DNA from: Isoetes taiwanensis
Taxonomy: Eukaryota; Streptophyta; Lycopodiopsida; Isoetales; Isoetaceae
Length of the DNA stretch: 64,000 nt
Direction of reading: 5' to 3'
NCBI GenBank assembly: GCA_021234155.1
Contig: JAJEKV010000104.1
Span: forward strand, 2,839,985-2,903,984
Part shown: positions 11,344 to 21,052 of the stretch, piece after piece
Position numbering within the stretch: position 1 is the stretch's first letter
Layout of the letters: the number at the start of each line of letters is the position of its first letter
Made by a program: the position numbers and the translations under genes
The notes under the pieces: generated by a model
The model's input: only the letters and a program-made list of their open reading frames with translations
The model's database searches: none
Told to the model about the DNA's origin: nothing

Positions 11344-11809
11344 AATGTTCTTGGTTGACCAAGAACTAGCATGACCATAACCATGAAAGTAGTCTAACAG
11401 GCCTATAGGGGTGTGAAATAAACATTTCCACCATCGAACCCATGAAATGGGGAAAAATTTTTTCTCCTAGGTAGTGGAGTGGGACTTAGGTTAAATGTTA
11501 GATGAAGGTCACGGCGAGTCAAACGCACCTTCTAGTAAATTTGGAGTGAAAATCATGCATCGCATCAAATTTCACCTAAAATGTAAAGAAGAATCATGCC
11601 GGAGACCAGGTGAAAAAAAGCATAAATTCATTGATTGCACTTGAACCATTAGAAAAATTCGAAATTCAAGTATAATATCAATTAATATAGGTTTAATATA
11701 TTTTAAAAAATTAAATAACTATTAAATAGGATGTAATTAATAAGGGGGGCTAATAAATGGGGGTATTATGGTAGGAGAATATTCTCGGGGACCCTCCTCT
11801 TTAAATATC

Positions 11810-11818
11810 TCGACACCT
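11810..11818 (+). promoter_or_regulatory. TATA-like box upstream of the H3-like gene
   Basis: TTTAAATAT lies about 80 bases before the ATG at 11897, followed by a C/T-rich leader. Element 2 has TTTAAATAT at 34255-34263 at the same distance with the same kind of leader. Conservation and spacing suggest a gene-internal promoter independent of the LTR; this is inference. Confidence 0.45.
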
Positions 11819-11896
11819 CATTTTTTCCCTCAAACTTTCCTCCACCTTCTCTCTCTTGACCAGCCTATCCCCACCCGTTTTCCTGAACCGTTAAGT

Positions 11897-12881
11897 ATGG
11901 CAAGAACCAAACAAACCTCTGAGGGAAGCCGGGAGACGGCCCCACACTTTCGATGGCGAACCTAGCGGCGGGGCGCCATGTGAAAAGATCGGGAGCACCT
12001 CAGGCCAAGAAGGGGAAGAGGGCTTCCCCTACCGGCGGCGGCGGCGGCACCTATCACGATGCGAGAGCAGCCCTTCGTCGGCGAAGGGGCCCACAAAGAA
12101 GCCAGCGAAAGGAAGGAAAGCGATCCGCAACGGTGGACCCCGCCAAAAGAAGAAGAACAAGCCAAAGGAGCGCAAGGAGAAGAGGAGAAAGCCTTGAGGA
12201 GGAGGAGCACAAGCGGCGGGAAGCGAGGCGAAAAGAAGAAACAGCGGTCCCGCCGGGCCGTGTGATAGAAAGGAAACACTCCGGCAGGAGAACCTGGAAG
12301 AAGAGAGCAGGAGGAAGAAGATGAGCGAGGGGGAAGAGGCGGACCGGAGCCACCTTACGGTGTGGCCCAAGCCACTAAGGTGGTAAAGAAGCGGCGGTGG
12401 CGGGCCTTAGCCCTTGAAGAGGACCGTCTCTCTACGGCCCGCCTCAAAGGCATACCAAGAATACCAGCCGTCGGTGGACAAAGGTATAATGATTGGTACT
12501 TCTGGGCAAAGCGTCGGCCTTACTTGAGTGGAGGGGAGGCGCCAAAAAGAACCAGACCCAAGCGCGCCGCCCGGCCCAGAAGAAAGAAGGTCCACCATGG
12601 GCCCTAATCCGGTACCTCCACGTGTCTTCGGGAGATTAGACACTTTCAGCGGTGCACTAATCTCGATTAGGAAGGCACCTTTTGGCGACTCATCGCGGGG
12701 AGGTGATCGGCGATTCGTCCGCAGGCTTCTGGTGGCGTCGCTCACAACTTCGAGTGTTACAAGTAGCGCTGAGGCGAGCTCACCAGTTGTTTGAGGGAAG
12801 GGAACCCTCGCGATCCGCGAAGGGTGACTTTGATACTTAAGGATATATACTTGGCGTCGCATCCGCAAGGAATACCCTTGA
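11897..12881 (+). CDS. Histone H3-like (CENH3-like) protein carried by element 1, frame broken
   Basis: The start reads MARTKQTSEGS; its first seven residues equal those of histone H3. A long Lys/Arg/Glu-rich tail follows (to about 12580) in shifting frames. The core then appears in order: KKVHHGP (12584-12604), the position of H3 KKPHRYRPG; LREIRHFQRCTNL (12626-12664), the alphaN/alpha1 start; IRKAPF (about 12668-12685); an acidic-helix remnant with QLFEG (about 12785-12800); RRVTLILKDIYLA (12818-12856); and RRIRKEYP followed by TGA (12855-12881), the position of H3 RRIRGERA. Order and spacing match the histone fold. HFQ and TNL resemble CENH3 more than H3. At least four frame changes and one in-frame stop are present; several may be sequence errors. 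The tail (about 230 residues) is far longer than in H3. Confidence 0.8.
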
Positions 12882-13533
12882 GGATGCATTTTTTGTCAAA
12901 GTAATGTAATTATTAAGTCTCCCATAAATATAAAATTTTTGTTGTAAAGTGACTTCAATTTTTGTATAAAAATGTGTTTGGGTTGCTCAAATTCTAGTTT
13001 AGTTGTAGCCATCATGGTGTAAGCATCCAAATAGAATAATTTAGTAAAAGTACTATAGGCAAATTAGTCAAATTTAGGCCAAAATAGCCGAAATCGGAAG
13101 AAATGTCTTGAAAATAGCCTTTCAGCCCTTGACGGAAAGCCCAAATTAGCATAGCTATCGGTTTTCGCCATGTTTGCCAGATTTTGCCAAATTAGCCCAA
13201 GTAAACATCAAATTAGGTTAGAAAATCCTAATTAAGCATCTTTGGGACCTTCAAATTTCCCAAAGCTGTTAATAGAAGCGCTTAAGCGGCCGAAATCGGA
13301 AGGGTGTGCGAAAATAGCCTTTCATGGCCGGAAGCCCAAATTCGCATAACCACCGGTTTTCGTCCGTTTTGCCTAAATTACCAATTTTCACCCAACAAAC
13401 CGCCATGTAGTATTTCTTGCTTTGCTTTGTCTAGAATTGCACTTCATGGTAGCTCATTTGGACACCGAGGGGCCATAGATTTGGAGTCTTCCCCATCAAG
13501 AACCTTTTTGTTACCGGAACGGGGCACCCTAGT
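12882..13533. other. Spacer between the two extra genes of element 1
   Basis: AT-rich DNA with phrases like CAAATTAGCC and CCGAAATCGGAAG repeated loosely (13090 and 13290). No coding frame is supported. It ends in the TATA box of the next gene and so probably contains its upstream region. Confidence 0.5.
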
Positions 13534-13544
13534 CTATAAAAGGG
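13534..13544 (+). promoter_or_regulatory. TATA box of the second extra gene
   Basis: CTATAAAAGGG followed by CCCTCATTTGTCA lies about 115 bases before ATG 13651. The same block is conserved at 36128-36138 and, with one A lost, at 44983-44992. It is a strong plant TATA match inside a retrotransposon. Confidence 0.6.
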
Positions 13545-13650
13545 CCCTCATTTGTCATTTTCTCCCCATCGAGAACTGCTCCTAGCTCTCTTGGCGATTT
13601 TCTAGCTCCTTGCTTATTCTCTTTAGCCATTTTCATACTCCTTTGGCTCA

Positions 13651-15156
13651 ATGGCACCATCAAGCTTTGTCGGATGGTACAATGGGGCAAATCACATCGT
13701 GCATTCCTGTGAGCAAGCCTTCCATGTCTTGATCATCACTTTGACCTTCATGCCACCTTGACTAGAACTCCCTACTACGACATAATTTGCCGGTATGATC
13801 AGTGGTCTTACCACAGGAAGTTAGCTTGCCACCTAGGGAGGGAAATGGGTTTCTCTAGATTCTCTTGCTCAAGCCATAGGTGGGGATCGGGGGCAAGAAT
13901 AAGTTATGGGATAGAACCCGAAACATGCGGACTACATGACTGTAAGCATCATAGGCGCCGAGTGCGTCTCAAACCAAGCAGCCTTAGCTTTGTTCATGCG
14001 ATGCAGGCGGTTAACCAACCCGGAGAGCCGTCAATTCAACCTTTGGATTTGGCACCTCTCGACACTTTCGGGCGCTGAGATAAGCATCCGGAGATCCGGA
14101 CCCCGGCATCACGAACACTCGGCTCCACATCGAGAGACAAGCGTGTGGCGAGAGGAAGCGGGGATTATGAGGAGGAAGAAGAGGAGAACCCAAGTTGGGA
14201 GATAAAGGCGAGGGAAGGATGGAGAAGCCTAGCTGGAACAACGAGGAAGCAATGGCGAGACTTGAGCCACCAAGGGGGTATCCACGAGCCTCACTCCGGT
14301 GATCGAGGGTGAGGAGTACATATTAGCCAGCGACATCCTCAACCTCCCCTATTGTCAAAGAAGAAGGCCACCGGGACCGGCGAACTCCTAAGCCCTAATG
14401 GCAAAGGGCTTGAGGGCGGCGACTTCATCGACTATGATTATCAAGAAATTCCAAGGGAGGTGGGTGGCGACACTCTATCGCGGGGATACTATGTCAGACA
14501 TTCAAGCCTACCACGGATAAAGGCGGATGTACCAGCGGCGGCAACCCATCATCGAAGAGGAATTCGGGAGATACAAAAGCCCGAGGTTGTACAAGCCGGG
14601 GAAGGCCCAAGCTCAAAGCCCGAGCCGGTCGCTCTAGAAGCATCGCGGGGAAGCACACAGTAGCATCAATCTGGAACAGCGGCAACAATGTGGAGGGACC
14701 ACGAAGATCTCGTCGCACTAGATGTTTTCGGTGAAATTTGCTCGGAGGAGAAGTGCACGAGGCTGCGGTGAGGCAGGGATAAGTCACTTAGGTACTATCT
14801 CCCGGTCCTTAGCGAGGCGAGATGGTAGTTCTTCACAAGGAGTTCAGCCCAAGAGGGGAAGAATCCGTCGGCGCTCTGTCGCACTCTCGGGGTTCGGTCG
14901 GCCGCAGCTAAGATGGATTATGGGTAGACCATGTCATCCTCTTCAAAGAGATCAGTAGCACTTCGCGCTCTTGACCCATGAGGGGGCCACCTCGGGGGCG
15001 CGCTTGTCGATGGTGGCGGCAAGCGCACGGAGAACTCCGGCCCGCGGTAGCAAAAACATTGGAGGGGGAGGATCGGCGGCTAGAATCTGCCGAGAACATG
15101 GGCAGGGAGCCACGGGATTCAAGAAAATCAAGGACTTCTTCAAGCGACACCATTGA
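13651..15156 (+). CDS. Second extra gene of element 1, unknown protein, frame broken
   Basis: The ATG lies downstream of a TATA box. Conserved stretches with the copies at 36243 and 45097 include SRTPYYHGYH-like residues (here TRTPYYDI), LGREMG, ALALFM, EEYILASDILN-like residues (14309-14345), DFIDYDYQEIPREV (14424-14465), VVLHKEF-like residues near 14825 and a C-terminus reading KIKDFFKRHH before TGA at 15154. I recognise no family. It sits between the H3-like gene and gag, is in the same direction and has its own TATA box. An alternative is an extra gag-like or accessory protein. Frame shifts are frequent. Confidence 0.5.
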
Positions 15157-15366
15157 TGGAAGAGTTGTTTGCTAAGCAATTAAAGTACATTGTAACTCCT
15201 TTTTAAGTATTATCATGAAGTCCATTAAATGTATTTCTATATACTAATTAATGTATTACTATGATGTTGACTTGTAAAAAGAAATTTTCATATGATTTCT
15301 TTTGTACCTAACAACAATTTAATTGTAAGCAAAAATGATCATTGCCTAACCTAATAACATGTATTA
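15157..15366. other. AT-rich spacer before gag
   Basis: About 210 bases of AT-rich DNA (with TTTTAAGTATTATCATG and ATTTCTTTTGTACC phrases) are conserved at 37780-37975 and 46640-46835. No coding frame. It separates the second extra gene from gag and may hold transcription end and start signals. Confidence 0.5.
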
Positions 15367-16665
15367 ATGATCAATCCTTGCGACAAGGAACTCAAGTCAC
15401 GGGGATCTCAAGATCAGCCACCGACCACGCAATTGGGTACCAAGGAATCTGTTTGGGAGAACAAAGAAGATGTGGGCAGGATATGTCACGGAGGCGATCA
15501 GCGCAAGGTTGGTGCGAGATGAGGAATCGGATGCAACACCTCCTCATCCCCAGGCGACACCTCTCATGAATGCTGGGGAAGATGGTCACCCACCTCCACC
15601 TTGTTTTTCAGGGTGGTGGCCGAAGTCCCTCGGCCCGAGGGAAGGGAGGGCAACCCAGGGAACGTCGGGGGATAGAAGAAGGAAGAGGAGAACCAGGAGT
15701 CCATCATCATCAAGCTCCGGCTCATGGGGCTGACTCTTCCGGTGAGGACAGCTCTAGCTCAGATAGTGACTCACAGCACACCTAAGGCAAGGAAAAGGGC
15801 AAAGAAAAAGGCAGGGATGATTACGAGAAAAAGGTGGATAGTGCTATGAGCAATGTGTGGAAGACAAGGAAAGGCTGGGCGGTTCTCGGGGAAAGAGCAG
15901 ATCGGGCATGGAAGCTAAAGCATGGCTTGATGAAATGGAAAAGAATTTGGTAACTCTTACGGTATGAAAGACAAGGATATAGGGAAAGTTGCTACGGCTA
16001 ACCTTATTGGACCGGCAAGGATCTGGTGGAAGGGATATGCTAAGTCTAACAAATTTTGAAGAGGAACAATTGCAGATTTAAGACTTTTAGCAAGGCTTAA
16101 AGTAAGCACTATGTACCAGGTCCCATACTAGTAGGCAGAGATCGGTGAGTTTCTGAGGTTGAATCGGGGTAGCTTATCCGGTGGCTAAGTATGCGAAGAA
16201 TTCCTTGAGACTTAGACTTCATGGGGAATTATCGAGAAAAGGCAAGCAGTGGACACCTATATTGAGGGTTGAGCAGCCAATATCAAGAGGCTTGTTAGAA
16301 CAATCAACCCAAGGTCCGATTCTTGGGCGAAGATAAAGCTATAAGTTTGGAAGAAGCACCAACAACTCAGTGAGCGATCAACCAGGGGGTAAGAGTGCGA
16401 GGCGATGTCGGGGACAATACCAAGGTAAGCAATCAGTGGCTACACCATCGAGGAGTCAGCGACAAGGTAAGGGTCAGAACAAAGCTTTTGGGGACCGTAA
16501 GCCCACGAGAATGCATCGGGGCGGTGCTCTCAAAGCGTCTTCTAGGCAGTCTGCTTAGAAGGAAAAGAGGCGGGGAATGCATTGAGAAAAGTTATGCTTG
16601 GAGGTGCTTCCGGCGAGGGCACGAACACATGATTGTCCATTAGTCATGCGAGTCAGCCTTGGCGG
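15367..16665 (+). pseudogene. gag: gag of element 1
   Basis: The ATG at 15367 opens a frame starting MINPCDKEL; this is also the start preserved in element 2. Further on, ATRIWWKGYAKSN-like residues (about 16010-16045), EFYRLN-like and LHGELSRKG-like stretches, and NIKRLVRTINP-like residues match the Retrotrans_gag capsid region. A broken CCHC zinc knuckle lies at 16575-16645; element 2 has the same knuckle at 39195-39250. The protein would coat the RNA in cytoplasmic particles. Several shifts break it. Confidence 0.7.
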
Positions 16666-16779
16666 AGAACTCTTGGATTAGGACTCCCCATGAGAAGCCG
16701 GGCGGGGCGATGACCAGCGAGGCCGGGACTTCATAGATGGTGAGTGTCACATATGTGCAAACATTGGAGTCGGATGATA

Positions 16780-16890
16780 TAGAGAATCAGATCAAGCTGT
16801 CATCGCTGGCTGATGGGATCATAGATAGTAATCCTTATGTAGTCCTCATAGATCTGAGGAAGCTCTCATAATTTTGCATCTCCTAGATTG
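16780..16890 (+). pseudogene. Retroviral-type aspartic protease of element 1
   Basis: The frame reads NPYVVLID followed by a damaged TGSS and SHNFAS. The intact counterpart in element 2 has DTGSSHNF, the catalytic Asp-Thr-Gly of the pepsin-like retroelement protease. The Thr-Gly pair is altered here by an indel cluster, which may be a sequence error. The enzyme would process the polyprotein. Confidence 0.6.
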
Positions 16891-17329
16891 GGCTGCTCTA
16901 ATGAAGAACAAAGTATTGAAGTCTAAGCCAAGGCGATGTAGCTATGGCAAATGGCCATTCGGCACACTAAGGGAGGAGGATCACCTTTGACATAGACCTT
17001 AGTGGGGCTAAGTGGCCGATGGGGGGCGAAGTCATGGACATGGAAGATATGATCGATAGTGGGAATGGAATTTTTGAAGCCAGCCAAAGCCATGATTGAT
17101 TGCGGCCGGAATGAAGTCACCATGGCGACACCGGGGCGGCACCAAGTTGGTAGTGAAAGGTAAAAGCTAGATTCTCCTATGCGGTGTATTTCTTTGAAGC
17201 GACTAAGGAAAGAGTATAGAAAGGAATAAGGTGGATTACATCTTGAGGATGGAATCGAGTTGAGCGAAGCAAGCGGGATGGAAGTGACACAAAGGGAAAT
17301 CATTTACCCAGGCGGATGCAAGGCTTATT

Positions 17330-18600
17330 TGAGTTCAAGGATGTATTTCGGATGAAATCCGGCATTTACTCCTATAGGGGTGTGGAATGTGAGATCACAT
17401 TGGCTCGGGATCTGAAGCCTACGATGAAGCCATATAGAATGAGCATCCAGGGGTGGTGAGCTCAAGAAGCAGCTGCGGGAACTTTCGAGCTTGGATTTAT
17501 AAGAGCAAGTGTGTCTCCTTTCCGGAGCACCTATACTCTTTGTCAAGAAGAAAGATGGGAGCTTAAGAATGTGCATAGACTATCGCCCGACTCAATAAGC
17601 GGGGCGATAAAGAATAAGTATGCATTCTTAGAGGCGGAGATGACCTAATGGATCAGCTACAAGGAGCAAAGGTATTCTCTAAGATTGATTTGAGATCGAG
17701 GATACCATCGGATAAGAATAAAAGAAGAGGACATCCATAAAATTTGCTTTGAGCAGCGGTATGGTCATTTTGAGTTCTGATAATGCCCTTTGGATTGTCG
17801 AGCGCTCCATAACATTTATCGCCTTATGAGCGACATCTTGAGACTTCTTGGATGAATTTGTTATTGTCTTCTTGACGACATCCTAATCTACAGACAAGTC
17901 CCTTGAAGAGCATTGTCGACATCTCGGGGAAAGTGTTGGAGAAGTTGAGGCGTCATCGGTTGTATGGGAAGCTCTCTAAGTGCCACTTTACCTTGGTAGG
18001 GTGGAGTACTTGGGGCATGTAGTAACATCAGAGGAATCTCCCGAGATCCATCTAAGATTGAAGCAATAGTTGATTGGCCAGCCCCAAGGAATGTAGCGAA
18101 GTAAGCTTTCTCGGGTTGGCGGGATACTCTGAGAAAGTTCGTGAAGGACTTTGCTAAGTGGGCGTCCCCTACATGGGGGACCTCACTAAGGCCAAGAAGA
18201 TTAAGGATTGGGCTAGCCATTGGCTAGAAAGTCCAAGCTTCTTTTGAGAAGCTTAAAGAGGCCTTGCTGTGACACCGGTGCTTGTTCTCCCCGGATCAGT
18301 AAGGATAAGTTGGTAGCAAGAGATGCAAGCAAGATAGCAGGGGCAGTCTTGATGCAAGAAGGAAGGGTAGTCGCCCTACGACTCAAAGAAGATGAGCGGC
18401 CGCCAGAACAGCTACCCAACCCATGATGGGAGCTGCTAGCCATTGCCGGGGCATTGAGGATATGGAGGCATTATCTACTTTGGGAAGGAAGTTTCAGTTG
18501 GATCTTTGATCACGAGCCTTGGTATCTTTTCACCCGACCCACTCCTCAACTTAAAGGCAAAGGAGGTGGATGGAATTCCTTGAGGAATATGATTTTGATA
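17330..18600 (+). pseudogene. pol: Reverse transcriptase and RNase H of element 1
   Basis: Readable blocks are YRGVECEITLA (about 17378), [11 protein letters not shown]-like residues, [18 protein letters not shown] (17530-17585), YGHFEF, PFGLSSAP-like residues and the catalytic FLDDILIY with one missing base (17866-17892). RNase H follows with DASKIAGAVLMQEGRV (18322-18370) and SYPTHDGELLAI-like residues near 18410. The order RT then RNase H then integrase is that of Ty3/gypsy. More than ten shifts are present. Confidence 0.85.
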
Positions 18601-18859
18601 TTATATATAAGCTGGTAAGCTTAATGTTGTACTTGAGATGCCCTCTCAGGGAGACCATTTGGGACAAGGGCGCATTGTAATGCGATTTCCCTCTTCAGTG
18701 AGTTTGGCAAGAAGATTGAGAGTCCTTGCCAGCCGATGTGGACTTCAAGGAGGTGTGGGAAAGCCTCTCGGGGAAGCGAGCGAGATAAGGGGCGGGAAGC
18801 CTTCAAGCATTTTAAGAAGGAAGGCAACTTTGTTGTACCACAAGCATAAGTTGTGTGTG

Positions 18860-19500
18860 CCAGAATCTTAGGGGGTAAGGAAGTTAATTCTTCATGACAC
18901 ACATAACAGCCCAATAAGCGGGGGCATGCGGGCTTCATGAAGACCTATTTCAAGATTGAAGTAGTTACCGGCGAGGGAATGAAGAAGGCGGATAGCTGCA
19001 TATATTCGGGATTGCGGTTATGTCGTGAGACCAAAGCGGAACAAACCGGATTAGGGTGCTTTAGAGCCATTGGGGGTGCCAAATGCAAAGTGGGAGGTCA
19101 TAAGCATGGATTTCATCACGGGACTCTCTAGAACTCTTGAGGCAAGGATGCATTGATGGTTGTCGTAGATAAGTTATCTAAGATGGCACATTTAAATTGC
19201 CTTGCAAGGCAACAGACACCGCATTAGACAACTTTGCCAAGTTATTTGTAAGGAGATTTTTTAGACTCCATGGCATGCCTCGGGGAGATAATATCGATAG
19301 AGATTCTAAGTTCATGAGTGCCTTTTGGCGGGGATCTCTTTAGCACCATCGAGACGAAGCTCTCCATGAGCGGCATATCATCCCCAAGCAGGATGGCGGG
19401 CGGAAAGGACCAATCGGATCATTGAAGACATGCTTGTAGCTATGTGTGGAACAAAGCGGTCAAGTGGGATGAGTACATTCACTTGGTGGAATTGCGCCTA
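18860..19500 (+). pseudogene. Integrase of element 1
   Basis: The zinc-binding start reads HDTHNSPI...AGFMKTYFKIE (18892-18960) with a later Cys pair. The catalytic core holds MDFITGL (first Asp, about 19107), LMVVVDKLSKMAHL (19152-19195), a damaged SDRDSKFMSAF (second Asp, about 19300) and the RTNRIIEDML segment with its Glu nearby (about 19405). This is the D,D-35-E layout of the Ty3/gypsy integrase. It would insert the cDNA in the nucleus. Confidence 0.85.
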
Positions 19501-19745
19501 CAAGCGATTGCCAAAGCGAGGAGTCATCTCGGATGTCTCCTTTTTATGGTGGTCAGGGTGCCGGTGCTTAACCAGGATACGGCACAATCATTGTCCAAGG
19601 TAGAAGTGTCAGCGAATGTTAGGGGATATCACGGCGACTAGTAGGAAGTAAGGGGTTATTTATTGGCAGCAAAAGTCGGTGAAGAAAAGTGTAGCCCGAC
19701 AAGCCCGGGACCGTAAGGGGAGTTTAAGGTGGCGATACCGTTTGG

Positions 19746-20145
19746 TTGAAGATCAAGGTGAAGCAAGCCAAGGCTGCGGTTGGGGGCTGCAAGAAGCTGC
19801 CCCTAGGTGGGGCTGGACCATTCAAGATTTTGGAGAGAGTGGGCTCTCAAGCCTACAAGTTGGATCTTCAGCCCATCTTAAGGTCCCACAAGGTCTTCCA
19901 CGTAAGTTTATTAAAAAGGCACAATCCTAACCACGAGGAGGTTTTGGATACTCCAACCTTGTTGGAAATGGCGGAGGAGCAAGTAGAAATAGTGCTGAGT
20001 TACTTCTTGATAAGTCATTCAAGAAGACTAGGAGGTCTCAGTTCCTCAATATTTGGTTAAGTGGAAGCACTTGCCGTGGAAGATGCGACATGGGTATTGA
20101 AGCAAGATTTGGAGAAGCAATACCCGGAGTTTATGAAGGAGTTTG
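19746..20145 (+). pseudogene. Integrase C-terminus with chromodomain, element 1
   Basis: LKIKVKQAK, GPFKILERVGSQAYKLDL and KVFHVSLLKRHNPNHEE form the usual GPF/Y region. Then EMAEEQVEIV (19968-19996), PQYLVKWKHLP (20045-20075) and EDATWVLKQDLEKQYPEF (about 20078-20132) form a chromodomain with the VKWK tryptophan. Chromodomains in these elements steer integration to chromatin carrying histone marks. The first cage aromatic is not evident, as in group II chromodomains. It is split by two shifts. Confidence 0.8.
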
Positions 20146-20149
20146 ATGG

Positions 20150-21042
20150 GCGAGTCGTCTGGAGCTTGGTGGAGCCCGACTTGCCGGTGGTTAGCTAGTA
20201 TGTTGTTAGTTAACTTTGAGCACGCATGCATTCTAGTTAGGAGGGTGCATGTGCGGAACCTTGGATCGTGTGGGCGATGATGGGATGCCTTTAGGGCATT
20301 CTCTGAAGCCACCGCGCACCGGGGAAGAATGCGCATGACCATTAGGGTCATGTGAGTGAGAATGAGGCATGGTGGGTGATGATGGGACATCGATCGGATG
20401 ATCTCTATGCCCACGATGCGAGAATGCCTTACACCTGGCAGTAGGAGGGTCATGGTGAAGCTTAAGTGATCATCTTGTGATGATGGGATCGTGAGGCGTT
20501 CCCTAGCTGAAACCCTCGGGGCATGATGCTTGGGGTGTACTCGATCCGGGGGATCGTGTACAAAGGTAGCACTTCGATCATGGGCAATGATGGGGCATCT
20601 TAAATGATCCTAAGCTCAAATCGAAGGGCCATGATCTTGGGCAAGGTAGTAGGACAACCTTGAGCCCGGTGGTTCGGCTCAAGGAGGTAAAGAGGTGGTC
20701 CCCTAAAACCACAAATTATTAACTAAACTAGCGTAATGTGCTCCTTTTTGCGGGCAAGTAGAAGGAGGACTTCAGCGAGGAGGCGTTACGAGAAGATCGG
20801 GGAGCCATAATTAGATTATGAACCCTAATAACTCTTATAATAGTATTTTGAATTATTATAAGAAATAGCGATGTTAAGGCTATATAATTTTGTATAAGTA
20901 CAAATATGGCCTAAAATTTTTGACTTGAACTAATAAAACTTGATTGCTAAACTAAACTAAAGATTATGACATGTTGTTGATATGTTGCGGGCATAAGGTA
21001 GGTTCGTCACCTTAAGCGCAATCTTGAGGACGACATTGTCCT
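20150..21042. other. 3' non-coding region of element 1
   Basis: No coding frame. GATGATGGG(A/C)-type phrases recur (about 20276, 20377, 20479, 20587), alternating with CATGATC words. The same layout occurs in element 2 (42810-43160). The 3' part is AT-rich and ends at the polypurine tract. Confidence 0.5.
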
Positions 21043-21052
21043 AAGGGGAGAA
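21043..21052 (+). promoter_or_regulatory. Polypurine tract
   Basis: AAGGGGAGAA abuts the 3' LTR and is the expected plus-strand primer. Element 2 has AAGGGGGGAGAA at 43541-43552. Confidence 0.8.

Noticed and set aside
12059-12370. Long reverse-strand frames over the basic tail of the H3-like gene
   Set aside because: GC-rich Lys/Arg/Glu codons on the plus strand give Ser/Leu/Phe-rich open frames in reverse. Conservation of the start and core supports only the plus strand.
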